Below, in pieces: positions 1 through 6,220 of a DNA stretch of 7,581 bases (its first letter is position 1; the number at the start of each line of letters is the position of its first letter). The stretch is from SCQX01 sp035720945 (GTDB lineage: Bacteria > Pseudomonadota > Gammaproteobacteria > Burkholderiales > Burkholderiaceae_B), in NCBI GenBank assembly GCA_035720945.1, contig DASTNK010000123.1, forward strand, positions 1 through 7,581. Reading direction: 5' to 3'. The notes under the pieces are model-generated. The model worked only from the letters and a program-made list of their open reading frames with translations, was not told the origin of the DNA and did not search any database. Position numbers and translations under genes: made by a program.

Positions 1-1
1 T

Positions 2-904
2 GTGACTCGAGCGGAGAGAAACCCGCCTGCGCCGAACTTCAAGAGGGATCCTATGCTTTATCCGGAATTGTTCAAATCGATGGAGGCGGTACGCTGGAAC
101 ATGGCATCCGACATCCCATGGGATGATTTCGATGCCTCCAAACTGTCCGACGAGCAGGCGTACACGATCAAGATGAACGCCATCACCGAATGGGCCGCTC
201 TGCCGGCCACCGAAATGTTCCTGCGCGACAATCGCGACGACAGTGATTTTTCGGCCTTCATGTCCATCTGGTTCTTCGAGGAACAGAAGCACTCCCTGGC
301 CCTCATTGAGTACTTGCGGCGTTTTCGCCCCGAACTCATGCCGACCGAGGAAGAGCTCCACAACGTGCGGTTCGAATTCGATCCGGCCCCCGCGATGGAG
401 ACGCTGATGCTGCATTTCTGTGGCGAGATCCGTTTGAATCATTGGTATCGCCGGGCGTCGGAGTGGCACACCGAGCCGGTCATCAAGGCGATCTACAAGA
501 TCATCTCCCAAGACGAGGCCCGCCACGCCGGCGCATACCTGCGCTACATGAAGCGCGCGCTGGTTGAACGCGGCAAGTCGTTTGGCCAGCAGGCGCGCAT
601 CGCATTCTCGAAGATCGGCGTTCTGATGGCTTCGGCGCAACGAACGTCGCAGGCGTTGCATCCCACGAATCTGCACGTCAACAAAGACATGTTCCCTGCC
701 GATACGGTGCAATCGAAACTGCCGTCACCGGGGTGGCTCGAGAATTGGCTCGATCACCAGATATGCTTCGACAAGGTCTGGGAGAACAAAGTCAGTGCGC
801 GCATCCTGCACAATATGTCGCTGCTCATGGGCAGCACTTTCGAGACCGTCCAGGACTTGAATCGTTATCGCAAAGGCCTCATCAAAAGCCCGACGCCAGC
901 CTGA
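2..904 (+). CDS. Ferritin-like diiron protein, acyl-ACP-desaturase-like
   Basis: This is a soluble four-helix-bundle diiron protein of the ferritin-like superfamily. Seen in the sequence (numbered from the GTG at 2): an ITEWAALP segment with E63, an EEQKH motif with E94 and H97, a helix with E142 (FCGEIRLNHW), and a DEARH motif with E172 and H175. The order and spacing E-(31)-ExxH-(48)-E-(30)-ExxH match the six iron ligands of acyl-ACP desaturases, and the first segment resembles the MITEEALP stretch of plant enzymes. There is no signal peptide or membrane segment. The start is uncertain: GTG at 2 is the first possible codon but the gene could extend off the window, while ATG at 53 (MLYPELF) has a good GAGG five bases upstream and removes a proline-rich leader. 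The gene stops 9 bases before rfaE2, so the two are probably cotranscribed. The substrate is unknown; desaturase, oxygenase or iron/peroxide roles are all possible. Confidence 0.82.
   Translation: MTRAERNPPAPNFKRDPMLYPELFKSMEAVRWNMASDIPWDDFDASKLSDEQAYTIKMNAITEWAALPATEMFLRDNRDDSDFSAFMSIWFFEEQKHSLALIEYLRRFRPELMPTEEELHNVRFEFDPAPAMETLMLHFCGEIRLNHWYRRASEWHTEPVIKAIYKIISQDEARHAGAYLRYMKRALVERGKSFGQQARIAFSKIGVLMASAQRTSQALHPTNLHVNKDMFPADTVQSKLPSPGWLENWLDHQICFDKVWENKVSARILHNMSLLMGSTFETVQDLNRYRKGLIKSPTPA
43..47 (+). promoter_or_regulatory. Candidate ribosome binding site for an internal ATG at 53
   Basis: GAGGG lies five bases before an in-frame ATG (53-55) of the ferritin-like gene. It argues that the protein may start at MLYPELF rather than at the GTG at position 2, for which no upstream sequence is visible. 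Confidence 0.45.
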
Positions 905-913
905 GCCTTGACC

Positions 914-1420
914 ATGCCGGCTCGCTTCGAATCCAAGATCCTGACACCGCATGCCTGCATCAACGCGGCGCGCGTCGGCGGGTTGCCCCGCCCTCTGGTG
1001 TTCACGAATGGGGTGTTCGACATTCTGCACCGTGGCCATGTCACGTACCTCGATGCCGCCGCGCAACGGGGGGCCACCCTGATTGTCGCGTTGAATACCG
1101 ATGCATCGGTGCGACGCCTGGGGAAAGGATCCGACCGGCCCGTCAATGGGCTGGAAGACCGGGCCGCGTTGCTGGCGGCCCTGGGGTGCGTGGACGTGGT
1201 CACCAGTTTTGACGAAGACACTCCGCTGGCGCTGATCGAGGCGCTGCGGCCCGACATCATCGTCAAAGGGGGGGATTACGACATGGAAACCCTGCCCGAA
1301 ACCGCCGCGGTAAGGCGTTGGGGTGGCCAGGCATTGGCCATTCCGTTCGAGTTCCAGCGCTCGACCACGACGCTGCTGGGAAAGATCCGCGGCGATGCCG
1401 CGCGCGACCTCAAAACTTGA
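914..1420 (+). CDS. rfaE2: D-glycero-beta-D-manno-heptose 1-phosphate adenylyltransferase
   Basis: This 168-residue cytoplasmic nucleotidyltransferase transfers AMP from ATP to heptose 1-phosphate, giving the ADP-heptose used for the LPS inner core. Seen (numbered from ATG 914): the cytidylyltransferase-like nucleotide site TNGVFDILHRGH with the HxGH signature at H39-H42, the RPVNGLEDRA stretch at 75-84, VKGGDY at 117-122, and the C-terminal RSTT motif at 149-152. It carries only the adenylyltransferase half; enteric HldE has a kinase domain fused in front, so a separate heptose kinase must be encoded elsewhere. A TTG two codons upstream (908) is a weaker start, and no strong Shine-Dalgarno is visible. 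The 9-base gap after the ferritin-like stop suggests translational coupling. The last 11 bases overlap the 3' end of the opposing methyltransferase gene. Confidence 0.95.
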   Translation: MPARFESKILTPHACINAARVGGLPRPLVFTNGVFDILHRGHVTYLDAAAQRGATLIVALNTDASVRRLGKGSDRPVNGLEDRAALLAALGCVDVVTSFDEDTPLALIEALRPDIIVKGGDYDMETLPETAAVRRWGGQALAIPFEFQRSTTTLLGKIRGDAARDLKT

Positions 1421-2090
1421 AGTGCGAGACCACCACGCCGCGCAGCGGCTTGATGACCGTGTCGAACAAGCTGACGGTTTCGAAGCTGGCCGCGCTGGTG
1501 CGGGTGATACGGCAGGCTGACATGATGGGGTTCTGGCCCACCACGACGACCATGCGGCCGCCAATGCGCAACTGGTATTTCAGCGCGTCGGGCACCGTGG
1601 GCACCGATCCGGTGAGCAGGATGGCGTCGTATTCCGTCGTGCCCCAGCCGGTATGCGCGTCGCCGGTTTCCACCTTGACGTTGGTGACCTGATTACGCTG
1701 CAGGTTTTGTTGAGCGAAGTTGGCCAGCCGGCTGCTGACCTCGATGCTGGTGACCTGCTGTGCGAGTTGTGCCAGCAGGGCGGCCTGGTAGCCGGATCCC
1801 GTGCCGATTTCGAGCACACAGTCGGTGGGCGCCAGTTGCAGTTCCTGGGCAAGCCGGGCCTCGACCTTGGGTGCCAACATGGTTTCGCGCGTATCCACCG
1901 CGTTGATGATCAGGGGCAGTTCGATGTCGGAGAATGCCAGGCCCTGCACGGAGGTGGGGACGAAGCGTTCGCGCCGCGTGGAGAACAGGGCCTGCAGGAC
2001 ACGTTCGTCGAAAATGCCCCACGGACGGACCTGCTGCTCGATCATGTTGAAACGAGCCTGTTCGAGTTCTGATAGCGCTGTAGCGTTCAT
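1410..2090 (-). CDS. Protein-L-isoaspartate O-methyltransferase family protein (divergent PIMT-like)
   Basis: This 226-residue cytoplasmic SAM-dependent methyltransferase begins MNATALSELEQARFNMIEQQ. Motif I, the SAM-binding loop VLEIGTGSGY, is at 92-101 and matches PIMT/Pcm closely; the acidic end of the next strand (SIEVSSR) and ETGDAHTGW (141-149) follow. Classical Pcm has an ISQPYMVA substrate loop before motif I and a GDG motif after it. Here the corresponding stretches read INAVDTRETMLAPKVEARL (about 62-80) and GDA. This looks like a diverged paralogue, so true isoaspartate repair activity is uncertain. The ATG at 2090 is preferred because the N-terminus then matches the family style (EQARFNMIEQQ). 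The frame stays open to 2453, but that extension overlaps thiD in another frame and is proline/arginine junk. The stop lies inside the last codons of rfaE2 (convergent 11-base overlap). Confidence 0.88.
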   Translation of the reverse strand: MNATALSELEQARFNMIEQQVRPWGIFDERVLQALFSTRRERFVPTSVQGLAFSDIELPLIINAVDTRETMLAPKVEARLAQELQLAPTDCVLEIGTGSGYQAALLAQLAQQVTSIEVSSRLANFAQQNLQRNQVTNVKVETGDAHTGWGTTEYDAILLTGSVPTVPDALKYQLRIGGRMVVVVGQNPIMSACRITRTSAASFETVSLFDTVIKPLRGVVVSHFKF

Positions 2091-2123
2091 GGCCTGTATC
2101 GTGAAAAACGTTGACGGTGGACG

Positions 2124-2129
2124 ATTGTA
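2124..2129 (-). promoter_or_regulatory. Candidate -10 box for the PIMT-like gene
   Basis: On the minus strand, TACAAT stands 34 bases upstream of the start codon within a TACAATACAAT direct repeat. No good -35 hexamer is visible at 16-18 bases, so this is only a candidate, but it suggests the methyltransferase can be transcribed independently of thiD. Confidence 0.35.
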
Positions 2130-2145
2130 TTGTACTGATTTCACC

Positions 2146-2168
2146 GCGTGGCGCGGCCGGCGCCACGC
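2146..2168. repeat. Perfect 9-bp GC-rich inverted repeat between thiD and the methyltransferase gene
   Basis: GCGTGGCGC (2146-2154) and GCGCCACGC (2160-2168) are exact reverse complements separated by five bases. As RNA from the minus strand this would be a strong hairpin 56 bases after the thiD stop. No T-tract follows on either strand, so it is not a canonical intrinsic terminator. It may be a thiD transcript 3' end, or an operator just upstream of the methyltransferase -10. Confidence 0.5.
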
Positions 2169-2223
2169 AGGATGCCGCCGGCCCCTTGGTGGAAAGACAT
2201 TTGGCGGACGTGGCGCGCCCGTC

Positions 2224-3036
2224 TCAGCGCCACCAGGCGTGGAAGTGATGCACGGGGCCATGGCCCGTGCCGACGGCCAGGGCGCCCGATTGCCGAATGG
2301 CTTCTTCCAGGAAGCGTTTGGCGCGTCTGGCCGCCTCGGGCACGTCGCCAACCTGTGGCAGTAGCGCGGCCACGGCGGCCGACAAGGTGCAACCCGTGCC
2401 GTGCGTGTTGGGCGTGTCGATGCGTTCCCCGGGCAATTCCAGCATCCGGTCACCGTCGTGCAGGATGTCGACCGTGCTCGAACCGGGCAGATGCCCGCCT
2501 TTCAGGAACACCCAGCGTTCACCGTCGTCGCCGAGCAGCCGGCGCAGTTTTTCCGCCATTCGGCGCATTTCTTTCACCGATTCGGCGGGCGTGGCGTTCA
2601 ACAACACGCCGGCTTCGGGAAGATTGGGCGTCATCACGGTCGCGAGAGGCAGAAGGTGCCCGCGCAGTTCGCCAATGGCGTCACGCTCCAGCAGATGGTC
2701 CCCGCTCTTGGCCACCATGACCGGATCGATGACCAGGTGGGGGGGCTTCCATCGGGAGAGGCTTTCCGCCACGCATCGTATGACCGGTTGCTGGCCCAGC
2801 ATGCCGACCTTGACGGCGTCGATGCGCACATCGCTGAACAAGGTGTCGATCTGGGCAGTGACGAAGGCCGGTGGCACGGGACTGATACTGGTGACGGCGC
2901 GCGTGTTCTGGGCGGTCAGGGCCGCGACGACCGCCGTGCCGTAGGCGCCCAGGGCGCTCATGGTTTTGATGTCGGCCAGTATGCCGGCACCGCCGGAGGG
3001 GTCGACGCCAGCGATGGTAAGGGTATTGGGAATCAT
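2224..3036 (-). CDS. thiD: Hydroxymethylpyrimidine/phosphomethylpyrimidine kinase
   Basis: This 270-residue cytoplasmic kinase of the ribokinase-like family phosphorylates 4-amino-5-hydroxymethyl-2-methylpyrimidine twice to HMP-PP for thiamine synthesis. Seen: the N-terminal substrate loop AGVDPSGGAGI (9-19), VIDPVMVAKSGD (102-113), TPNLPEA (136-142), VFLKGGH (176-182) and the catalytic anion-hole motif HGTGCTLSAA (212-221). The length is normal for ThiD, with no fused ThiE or TenA domain. The ATG at 3036 has a strong AGGAAAG seven bases upstream. It lies on the same strand as btuF, 217 bases downstream of it. That gap has no clear terminator, so read-through from the B12 operon is possible but not shown. 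I found no TPP-riboswitch signature upstream. Confidence 0.96.
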   Translation of the reverse strand: MIPNTLTIAGVDPSGGAGILADIKTMSALGAYGTAVVAALTAQNTRAVTSISPVPPAFVTAQIDTLFSDVRIDAVKVGMLGQQPVIRCVAESLSRWKPPHLVIDPVMVAKSGDHLLERDAIGELRGHLLPLATVMTPNLPEAGVLLNATPAESVKEMRRMAEKLRRLLGDDGERWVFLKGGHLPGSSTVDILHDGDRMLELPGERIDTPNTHGTGCTLSAAVAALLPQVGDVPEAARRAKRFLEEAIRQSGALAVGTGHGPVHHFHAWWR

Positions 3037-3043
3037 GCGAAGG

Positions 3044-3050
3044 CTTTCCT
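3044..3050 (-). promoter_or_regulatory. Ribosome binding site of thiD
   Basis: AGGAAAG on the minus strand ends seven bases before the thiD ATG, near-ideal Shine-Dalgarno spacing. It fixes the thiD start at 3036. Confidence 0.75.
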
Positions 3051-3207
3051 GATGGCCAGGGGCTGCGCGCGAGCGGGGCCCGGCGATACGGTATCCAATG
3101 GCCGGCGCGATCCGGAGCGTGGTCGCGCGGCGTCAAGGATAATCGATTTGCCGATGCCTTGTCTGGTTGGCTGTTTCAAGGGGCGTCGCGATGACAACGG
3201 CCATCAC

Positions 3208-3223
3208 CGCGGCTTGTGCCGCG
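3208..3223. repeat. Short hairpin just downstream of btuF
   Basis: CGCGGC and GCCGCG flank a four-base loop, 31 bases past the btuF stop. No T-run follows on the minus strand, so a role as terminator is unsupported. The rest of the btuF-thiD gap holds no recognisable gene; a TTGACG at 3136-3131 (minus) lacks a matching -10. Confidence 0.3.
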
Positions 3224-3253
3224 CGTCCGACTTGGTTGGCGCGCAGTACCTGG

Positions 3254-4234
3254 TTATCGGGCCTTGGCCAGGTCCTGGCACAGCGTCTGGGTGGCGTCGA
3301 TCACGCGCGGGCCTGGCCGGAACAATTCGTCGGGATCGATGCCGTAGACGTGCCGATCCAGCGCGGCGCGCAGAGACAGATCGGCCCAGTAATGGGTCCG
3401 TTGCGCCACGCGTCGCGTATCGTCGGACGGAATGATGATGGCGTCGGGCTGGGCCCGCAACACGCTTTCAATGCTGACCTGCGGCGCGGGGATGGCCGCA
3501 CCGGCGAAGATATTGCTGCCGCCGCAGACCCGCAGGGCGTCGTTGATCAGGGGGGCCTTGCCCAGCGTGTAGAGCGGAGCGGCGCCGACCTCGATGAATG
3601 TCGATACCACTCGCTGATGCTCGTAATGGGCAGCCAGCGCCGCGATGCGCTCCGTCAGCTCGTGGGCTTCCGGGTCGGCGATCGCGGTCGTGCCCAGCCT
3701 GCGCCCCAGACCTGCCACCTCCGCGGGGATGTCGCGCAGCGCGTGTGGCTGCACGTAGGCCAGGGGAATATGCAGGCGGGACAGCAGGGGCGCGAGTGCG
3801 CGTGTGGCGCCGGACGGCTGCCAGGCCAGTATCAGATCGGGACGCAGGGCGACGATGCGTTCCGTATCGAGCTCGATACCGTTGCCCACACGCGGGATGT
3901 GTCGTGCTTGTGGAGGGTAGTCGCTGCTGGACACCGTGCCCACGATGCGGTCACCGGCCCCCGCGGCGAACACCAGTTCGGTGATGTGCGGCGCCAACGT
4001 GATGATTCGGCGCGGAAACGTATGCGGCGCTGGACGAACGATTGGTCCAGAAGGAGAGGGGCCCAAACCCGCATCCGCTGGCGAAAGCCCCGGCGCGGCC
4101 TGGGTGGTTCCAGTCCAGGTGGTCAGCGCAAGCACCAGGAAGATGGTCAGCGCCGCACGTTTCTCGCGTCGGCGCCCCGCGTGGGTCGTCTGGCGGGCCC
4201 AGCCGCGTGCCGAACGCGTCATCACATCATCCAT
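3254..4234 (-). CDS. btuF: Periplasmic cobalamin-binding protein of the ABC importer
   Basis: This is the class III periplasmic binding protein (peripla_BP_2 fold) that carries vitamin B12 from BtuB to the inner-membrane importer. From M1, the N-terminus has an arginine-rich stretch (RRREKR, 21-26), a hydrophobic core (28-40) and an AxA-like region near TTQAAP, i.e. a Sec signal peptide without a lipobox cysteine. A Pro/Ser/Gly-rich linker follows. BtuF hallmarks are RIITLAPHITELVFAAGAGD (76-95), SSDYPPQARHIPRVG (103-117), ERIVALRPDLILAW (125-138), VCGGSNIF (236-243), PQVSIESVL (251-259) and RPGPRVI (306-312). E125 and E256 fall where E. coli BtuF has the glutamates that dock on BtuC. The start is ambiguous: M1 at 4234, or M5 at 4222, where the btuB stop and the ATG share TGATG. 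No btuC or btuD is present in the window. Confidence 0.93.
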   Translation of the reverse strand: MDDVMTRSARGWARQTTHAGRRREKRAALTIFLVLALTTWTGTTQAAPGLSPADAGLGPSPSGPIVRPAPHTFPRRIITLAPHITELVFAAGAGDRIVGTVSSSDYPPQARHIPRVGNGIELDTERIVALRPDLILAWQPSGATRALAPLLSRLHIPLAYVQPHALRDIPAEVAGLGRRLGTTAIADPEAHELTERIAALAAHYEHQRVVSTFIEVGAAPLYTLGKAPLINDALRVCGGSNIFAGAAIPAPQVSIESVLRAQPDAIIIPSDDTRRVAQRTHYWADLSLRAALDRHVYGIDPDELFRPGPRVIDATQTLCQDLAKAR

Positions 4235-6132
4235 CTCAGGTTCACGAATACGTTCGACCCCGGCGTGTTGTAGCCGTATGCCGTCGTGTAGTCCCTGCCC
4301 AGCACGTTGTTCCAGCGCACGCTGACCTCCAGGTTCTTGTCGATGCGATAGCCTGCGGTCAGGTTCACCAGGCCGTAGCCACCCAGGTCCACCGTGTTCT
4401 GTACGTCATCATAGCGGTGTCCCACGAACTGGTATTCACCACCCAGGGTCCACGGCCCCATGCGATGGTCGGCGCTGAGGCGATAGATTTGCCGGGCACG
4501 ACGGTTCAGCTGCTTGTCGTCGGTGTCGTTGTGGGGATCCTGGAAATCCGCGCTGGCGCGCAGCGTGGTGTTGCCGAAATCCTTTTCCCCGGTCAGTGTC
4601 ACACCGCGCAAAGTGGCCTGGCCCAGATTTTCGGGCTTGTTCACGGCCGGATCGAACGTGATCAGATTGCGGACCTTGTTGCGATAGACGACGATGCCCA
4701 GCAGATAGGTGTCCCCGGTGTATTTCAGGCCCGCCTCGACGTTGCGCGATTTTTCCGGTTGCAGGTTCGGATTGGCGAAACCGGGGTAGTACAGATCGTT
4801 GAAGGTCGGCGTCTTGAAGCCGGTGTTGGCGGCCACATAGCCGCGCAGGTGCGGCGTGAGATCGTAGCCGTAACTCAGCCCCCAGGTCGTGGCCGGGCCG
4901 AACTGCGAATCGTCATCGTTGCGCAGGCTGGCCTGCACGTGGTTGCGGCCGAAGTCTCCGGAATAAACGCCGGTGAACGCGTTGTTGTGCCGCCGCGTCT
5001 TGTTGAAATTCAGCATCGGCCCCGGCGTGAAGTCAGGGTTGTAAGACGGGATCTGACCAGATGCCTGCTGCGCCAGGTACTCGTAGGCCAGGGTCAGTTT
5101 CTGCGTCTTGCTCAACGTCAGGTCGTTCTGCCAGGAGTACTGGTCCTGGCGTGTGCTGAACGTGGTGTCGCTGGTGGCTGATATCGTGCGGTTCTTGTCG
5201 AGCGTGTAGGCATAGCGCAGCGTGCTTTTCCAGAAATCGGTGATTTGGTTCTCGCTGGCCAGGCTGTACATTTCCAGCGTCTGGATGCTGCGGTCGTTGA
5301 ACGGGTTGAACCGGTCATAATCGATGCCGCCATTGATGCGCGTGTTGTAGGCCTGGAAGGTGATCTTCTGGCCTTTCTTCCATTCGTAGCCCAGCGAGCC
5401 GTTCACATTGCTCGAGTAATAGCTGTCCTTGTCCGGGTTGTAAATATACGTGTTGTGGCTATTGGTGGCGTTGTAGCCACTGCTCTGGCCGTATGATGCG
5501 CCCAGGCTGTAGTACCACCCCCCCGCGCTGCCCGAAAAGCCTGCGGAGTATTTGCTGGTGCCATAGGTGCCGACTCCGGCCGACGCCTGGGCTGAGAACG
5601 GTTTGTCCGAGCCTTTTCGGGTGATCACGTTGATCACGCCGCCAATGGCGTCGGCGCCATACAAGCTGCTGGCCGAACCGCGCAGGATTTCGATGTGATC
5701 GATGGAGTCGGGCGGCAGCGCGTTGAGCGCGGCCAAGCCGCTGGTCGCGCCGTTGATCGGCACTCCGTCAAGCAGGACCAGCGTTTGATCGGTATTGGCG
5801 CCCCGAATGGATATGCCGGTGGCCGTCTGCGGCCCGCCATTGTCGTAGAACTCGATGCCATGCTCCTGCGACAACACTTGCGCCAGACTGCTCTGCCCGG
5901 CGTTCTCCAGGGTTTGGTGGTCGATGATGGTGGCATCGCCCAGGACGTCGCGTTCGGGTTGCGGCGAGCGGCGCCCCGTGACGACGATGTCGTTCAGTTC
6001 TGTGATGGCCGGGGTGGGTGTCGTGGAAGTCGAGGAGGGGGGCGTCGCGTTGGATGAGGTTTGCGCGGTGGCTAGACATGGCGCAAGCGCACAGGCGATG
6101 GCGAGCGCGTGCCGGGAGGTGATGGCTTTCAT
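4222..6132 (-). CDS. btuB: TonB-dependent outer-membrane vitamin B12 receptor
   Basis: This 636-residue outer-membrane beta-barrel imports cobalamin using TonB energy. The N-terminus MKAITSRHALAIACALAPCLATAQ is a signal peptide with likely cleavage after residue 24. A Ser/Thr/Pro-rich linker (25-44) comes next, then a TonB box NDIVVTG (47-53). The plug domain shows GISIRGANTDQTLVLLDGVPING (106-128) and IEILRGSASSLYGADAIGGVINVITRKG (147-174). The barrel follows, with repeated aromatic strands, ending in NVFVNLRWMM. The identity as btuB rather than another TonB receptor rests on the upstream cobalamin riboswitch and the overlapping btuF. The frame is open to an ATG at 6261, but that codon sits inside the riboswitch, so the ATG at 6132 is chosen; it has AGG seven bases upstream and yields the signal peptide. 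The final Met-Met after Trp is unusual, since barrels normally end in an aromatic residue. Confidence 0.95.
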   Translation of the reverse strand: MKAITSRHALAIACALAPCLATAQTSSNATPPSSTSTTPTPAITELNDIVVTGRRSPQPERDVLGDATIIDHQTLENAGQSSLAQVLSQEHGIEFYDNGGPQTATGISIRGANTDQTLVLLDGVPINGATSGLAALNALPPDSIDHIEILRGSASSLYGADAIGGVINVITRKGSDKPFSAQASAGVGTYGTSKYSAGFSGSAGGWYYSLGASYGQSSGYNATNSHNTYIYNPDKDSYYSSNVNGSLGYEWKKGQKITFQAYNTRINGGIDYDRFNPFNDRSIQTLEMYSLASENQITDFWKSTLRYAYTLDKNRTISATSDTTFSTRQDQYSWQNDLTLSKTQKLTLAYEYLAQQASGQIPSYNPDFTPGPMLNFNKTRRHNNAFTGVYSGDFGRNHVQASLRNDDDSQFGPATTWGLSYGYDLTPHLRGYVAANTGFKTPTFNDLYYPGFANPNLQPEKSRNVEAGLKYTGDTYLLGIVVYRNKVRNLITFDPAVNKPENLGQATLRGVTLTGEKDFGNTTLRASADFQDPHNDTDDKQLNRRARQIYRLSADHRMGPWTLGGEYQFVGHRYDDVQNTVDLGGYGLVNLTAGYRIDKNLEVSVRWNNVLGRDYTTAYGYNTPGSNVFVNLRWMM

Positions 6133-6139
6133 GGAATGA

Positions 6140-6142
6140 CCT
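6140..6142 (-). promoter_or_regulatory. Ribosome binding site of btuB
   Basis: On the minus strand, AGG (6142-6140) within CAGGT lies seven bases before the ATG at 6132. It is short, but it decides the start against the upstream ATG at 6261 and sits just below a stable hairpin. Confidence 0.5.
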
Positions 6143-6147
6143 GGAAA

Positions 6148-6169
6148 TAATGTGCGTCCCCGCACATTA
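6148..6169 (-). repeat. Perfect 9-bp hairpin directly upstream of the btuB ribosome binding site
   Basis: On the minus strand TAATGTGCG and CGCACATTA pair perfectly around a four-base GGGA loop, ending five bases before the AGG of btuB. Only TTT follows, so it is a poor terminator. It could shape translation initiation, or its loop could make the kissing contact (L13-like) seen in cobalamin riboswitches. Confidence 0.6.
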
Positions 6170-6176
6170 CCGGTGG

Positions 6177-6211
6177 AAAAACATGCTGACTGGGGTCTGG
6201 TGTCGAGCATG
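6177..6211 (-). terminator. Intrinsic terminator in the btuB leader (riboswitch expression platform)
   Basis: On the minus strand CATGCT (6211-6206), a bulged C, and GAC (6204-6202) pair with GTC (6190-6188) and AGCATG (6187-6182) around an 11-base loop. TTTTT (6181-6177) follows immediately. A stem plus T-run between the riboswitch and the btuB start is the usual layout for attenuation by premature termination. The 3' arm AGCATG is repeated exactly within the riboswitch at 6264-6259. Confidence 0.75.
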
Positions 6212-6220
6212 GCCTTTGCG

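Noticed and set aside
2091..2453. N-terminal extension of the PIMT-like protein to 2453
   Set aside because: It overlaps thiD in a different frame on the same strand, has Pro/Arg-rich shadow composition, and the family N-terminus starts at 2090.
3037..3253. TPP riboswitch ahead of thiD
   Set aside because: No CTGAGA or ACCTGA-type blocks of the TPP element are present on the minus strand.
2401..3435. Long plus-strand open frame antisense to thiD
   Set aside because: A shadow of thiD running into the intergenic gap; low-complexity composition and no motif.
3167..4273. Long plus-strand open frame antisense to btuF
   Set aside because: The opposite strand carries clear BtuF motifs throughout; this frame shows none of its own.
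4042..5181. Long plus-strand open frame (about 379 codons) antisense to btuB
   Set aside because: A high-GC shadow frame opposite a well-supported receptor gene; no recognisable domain or start signal.
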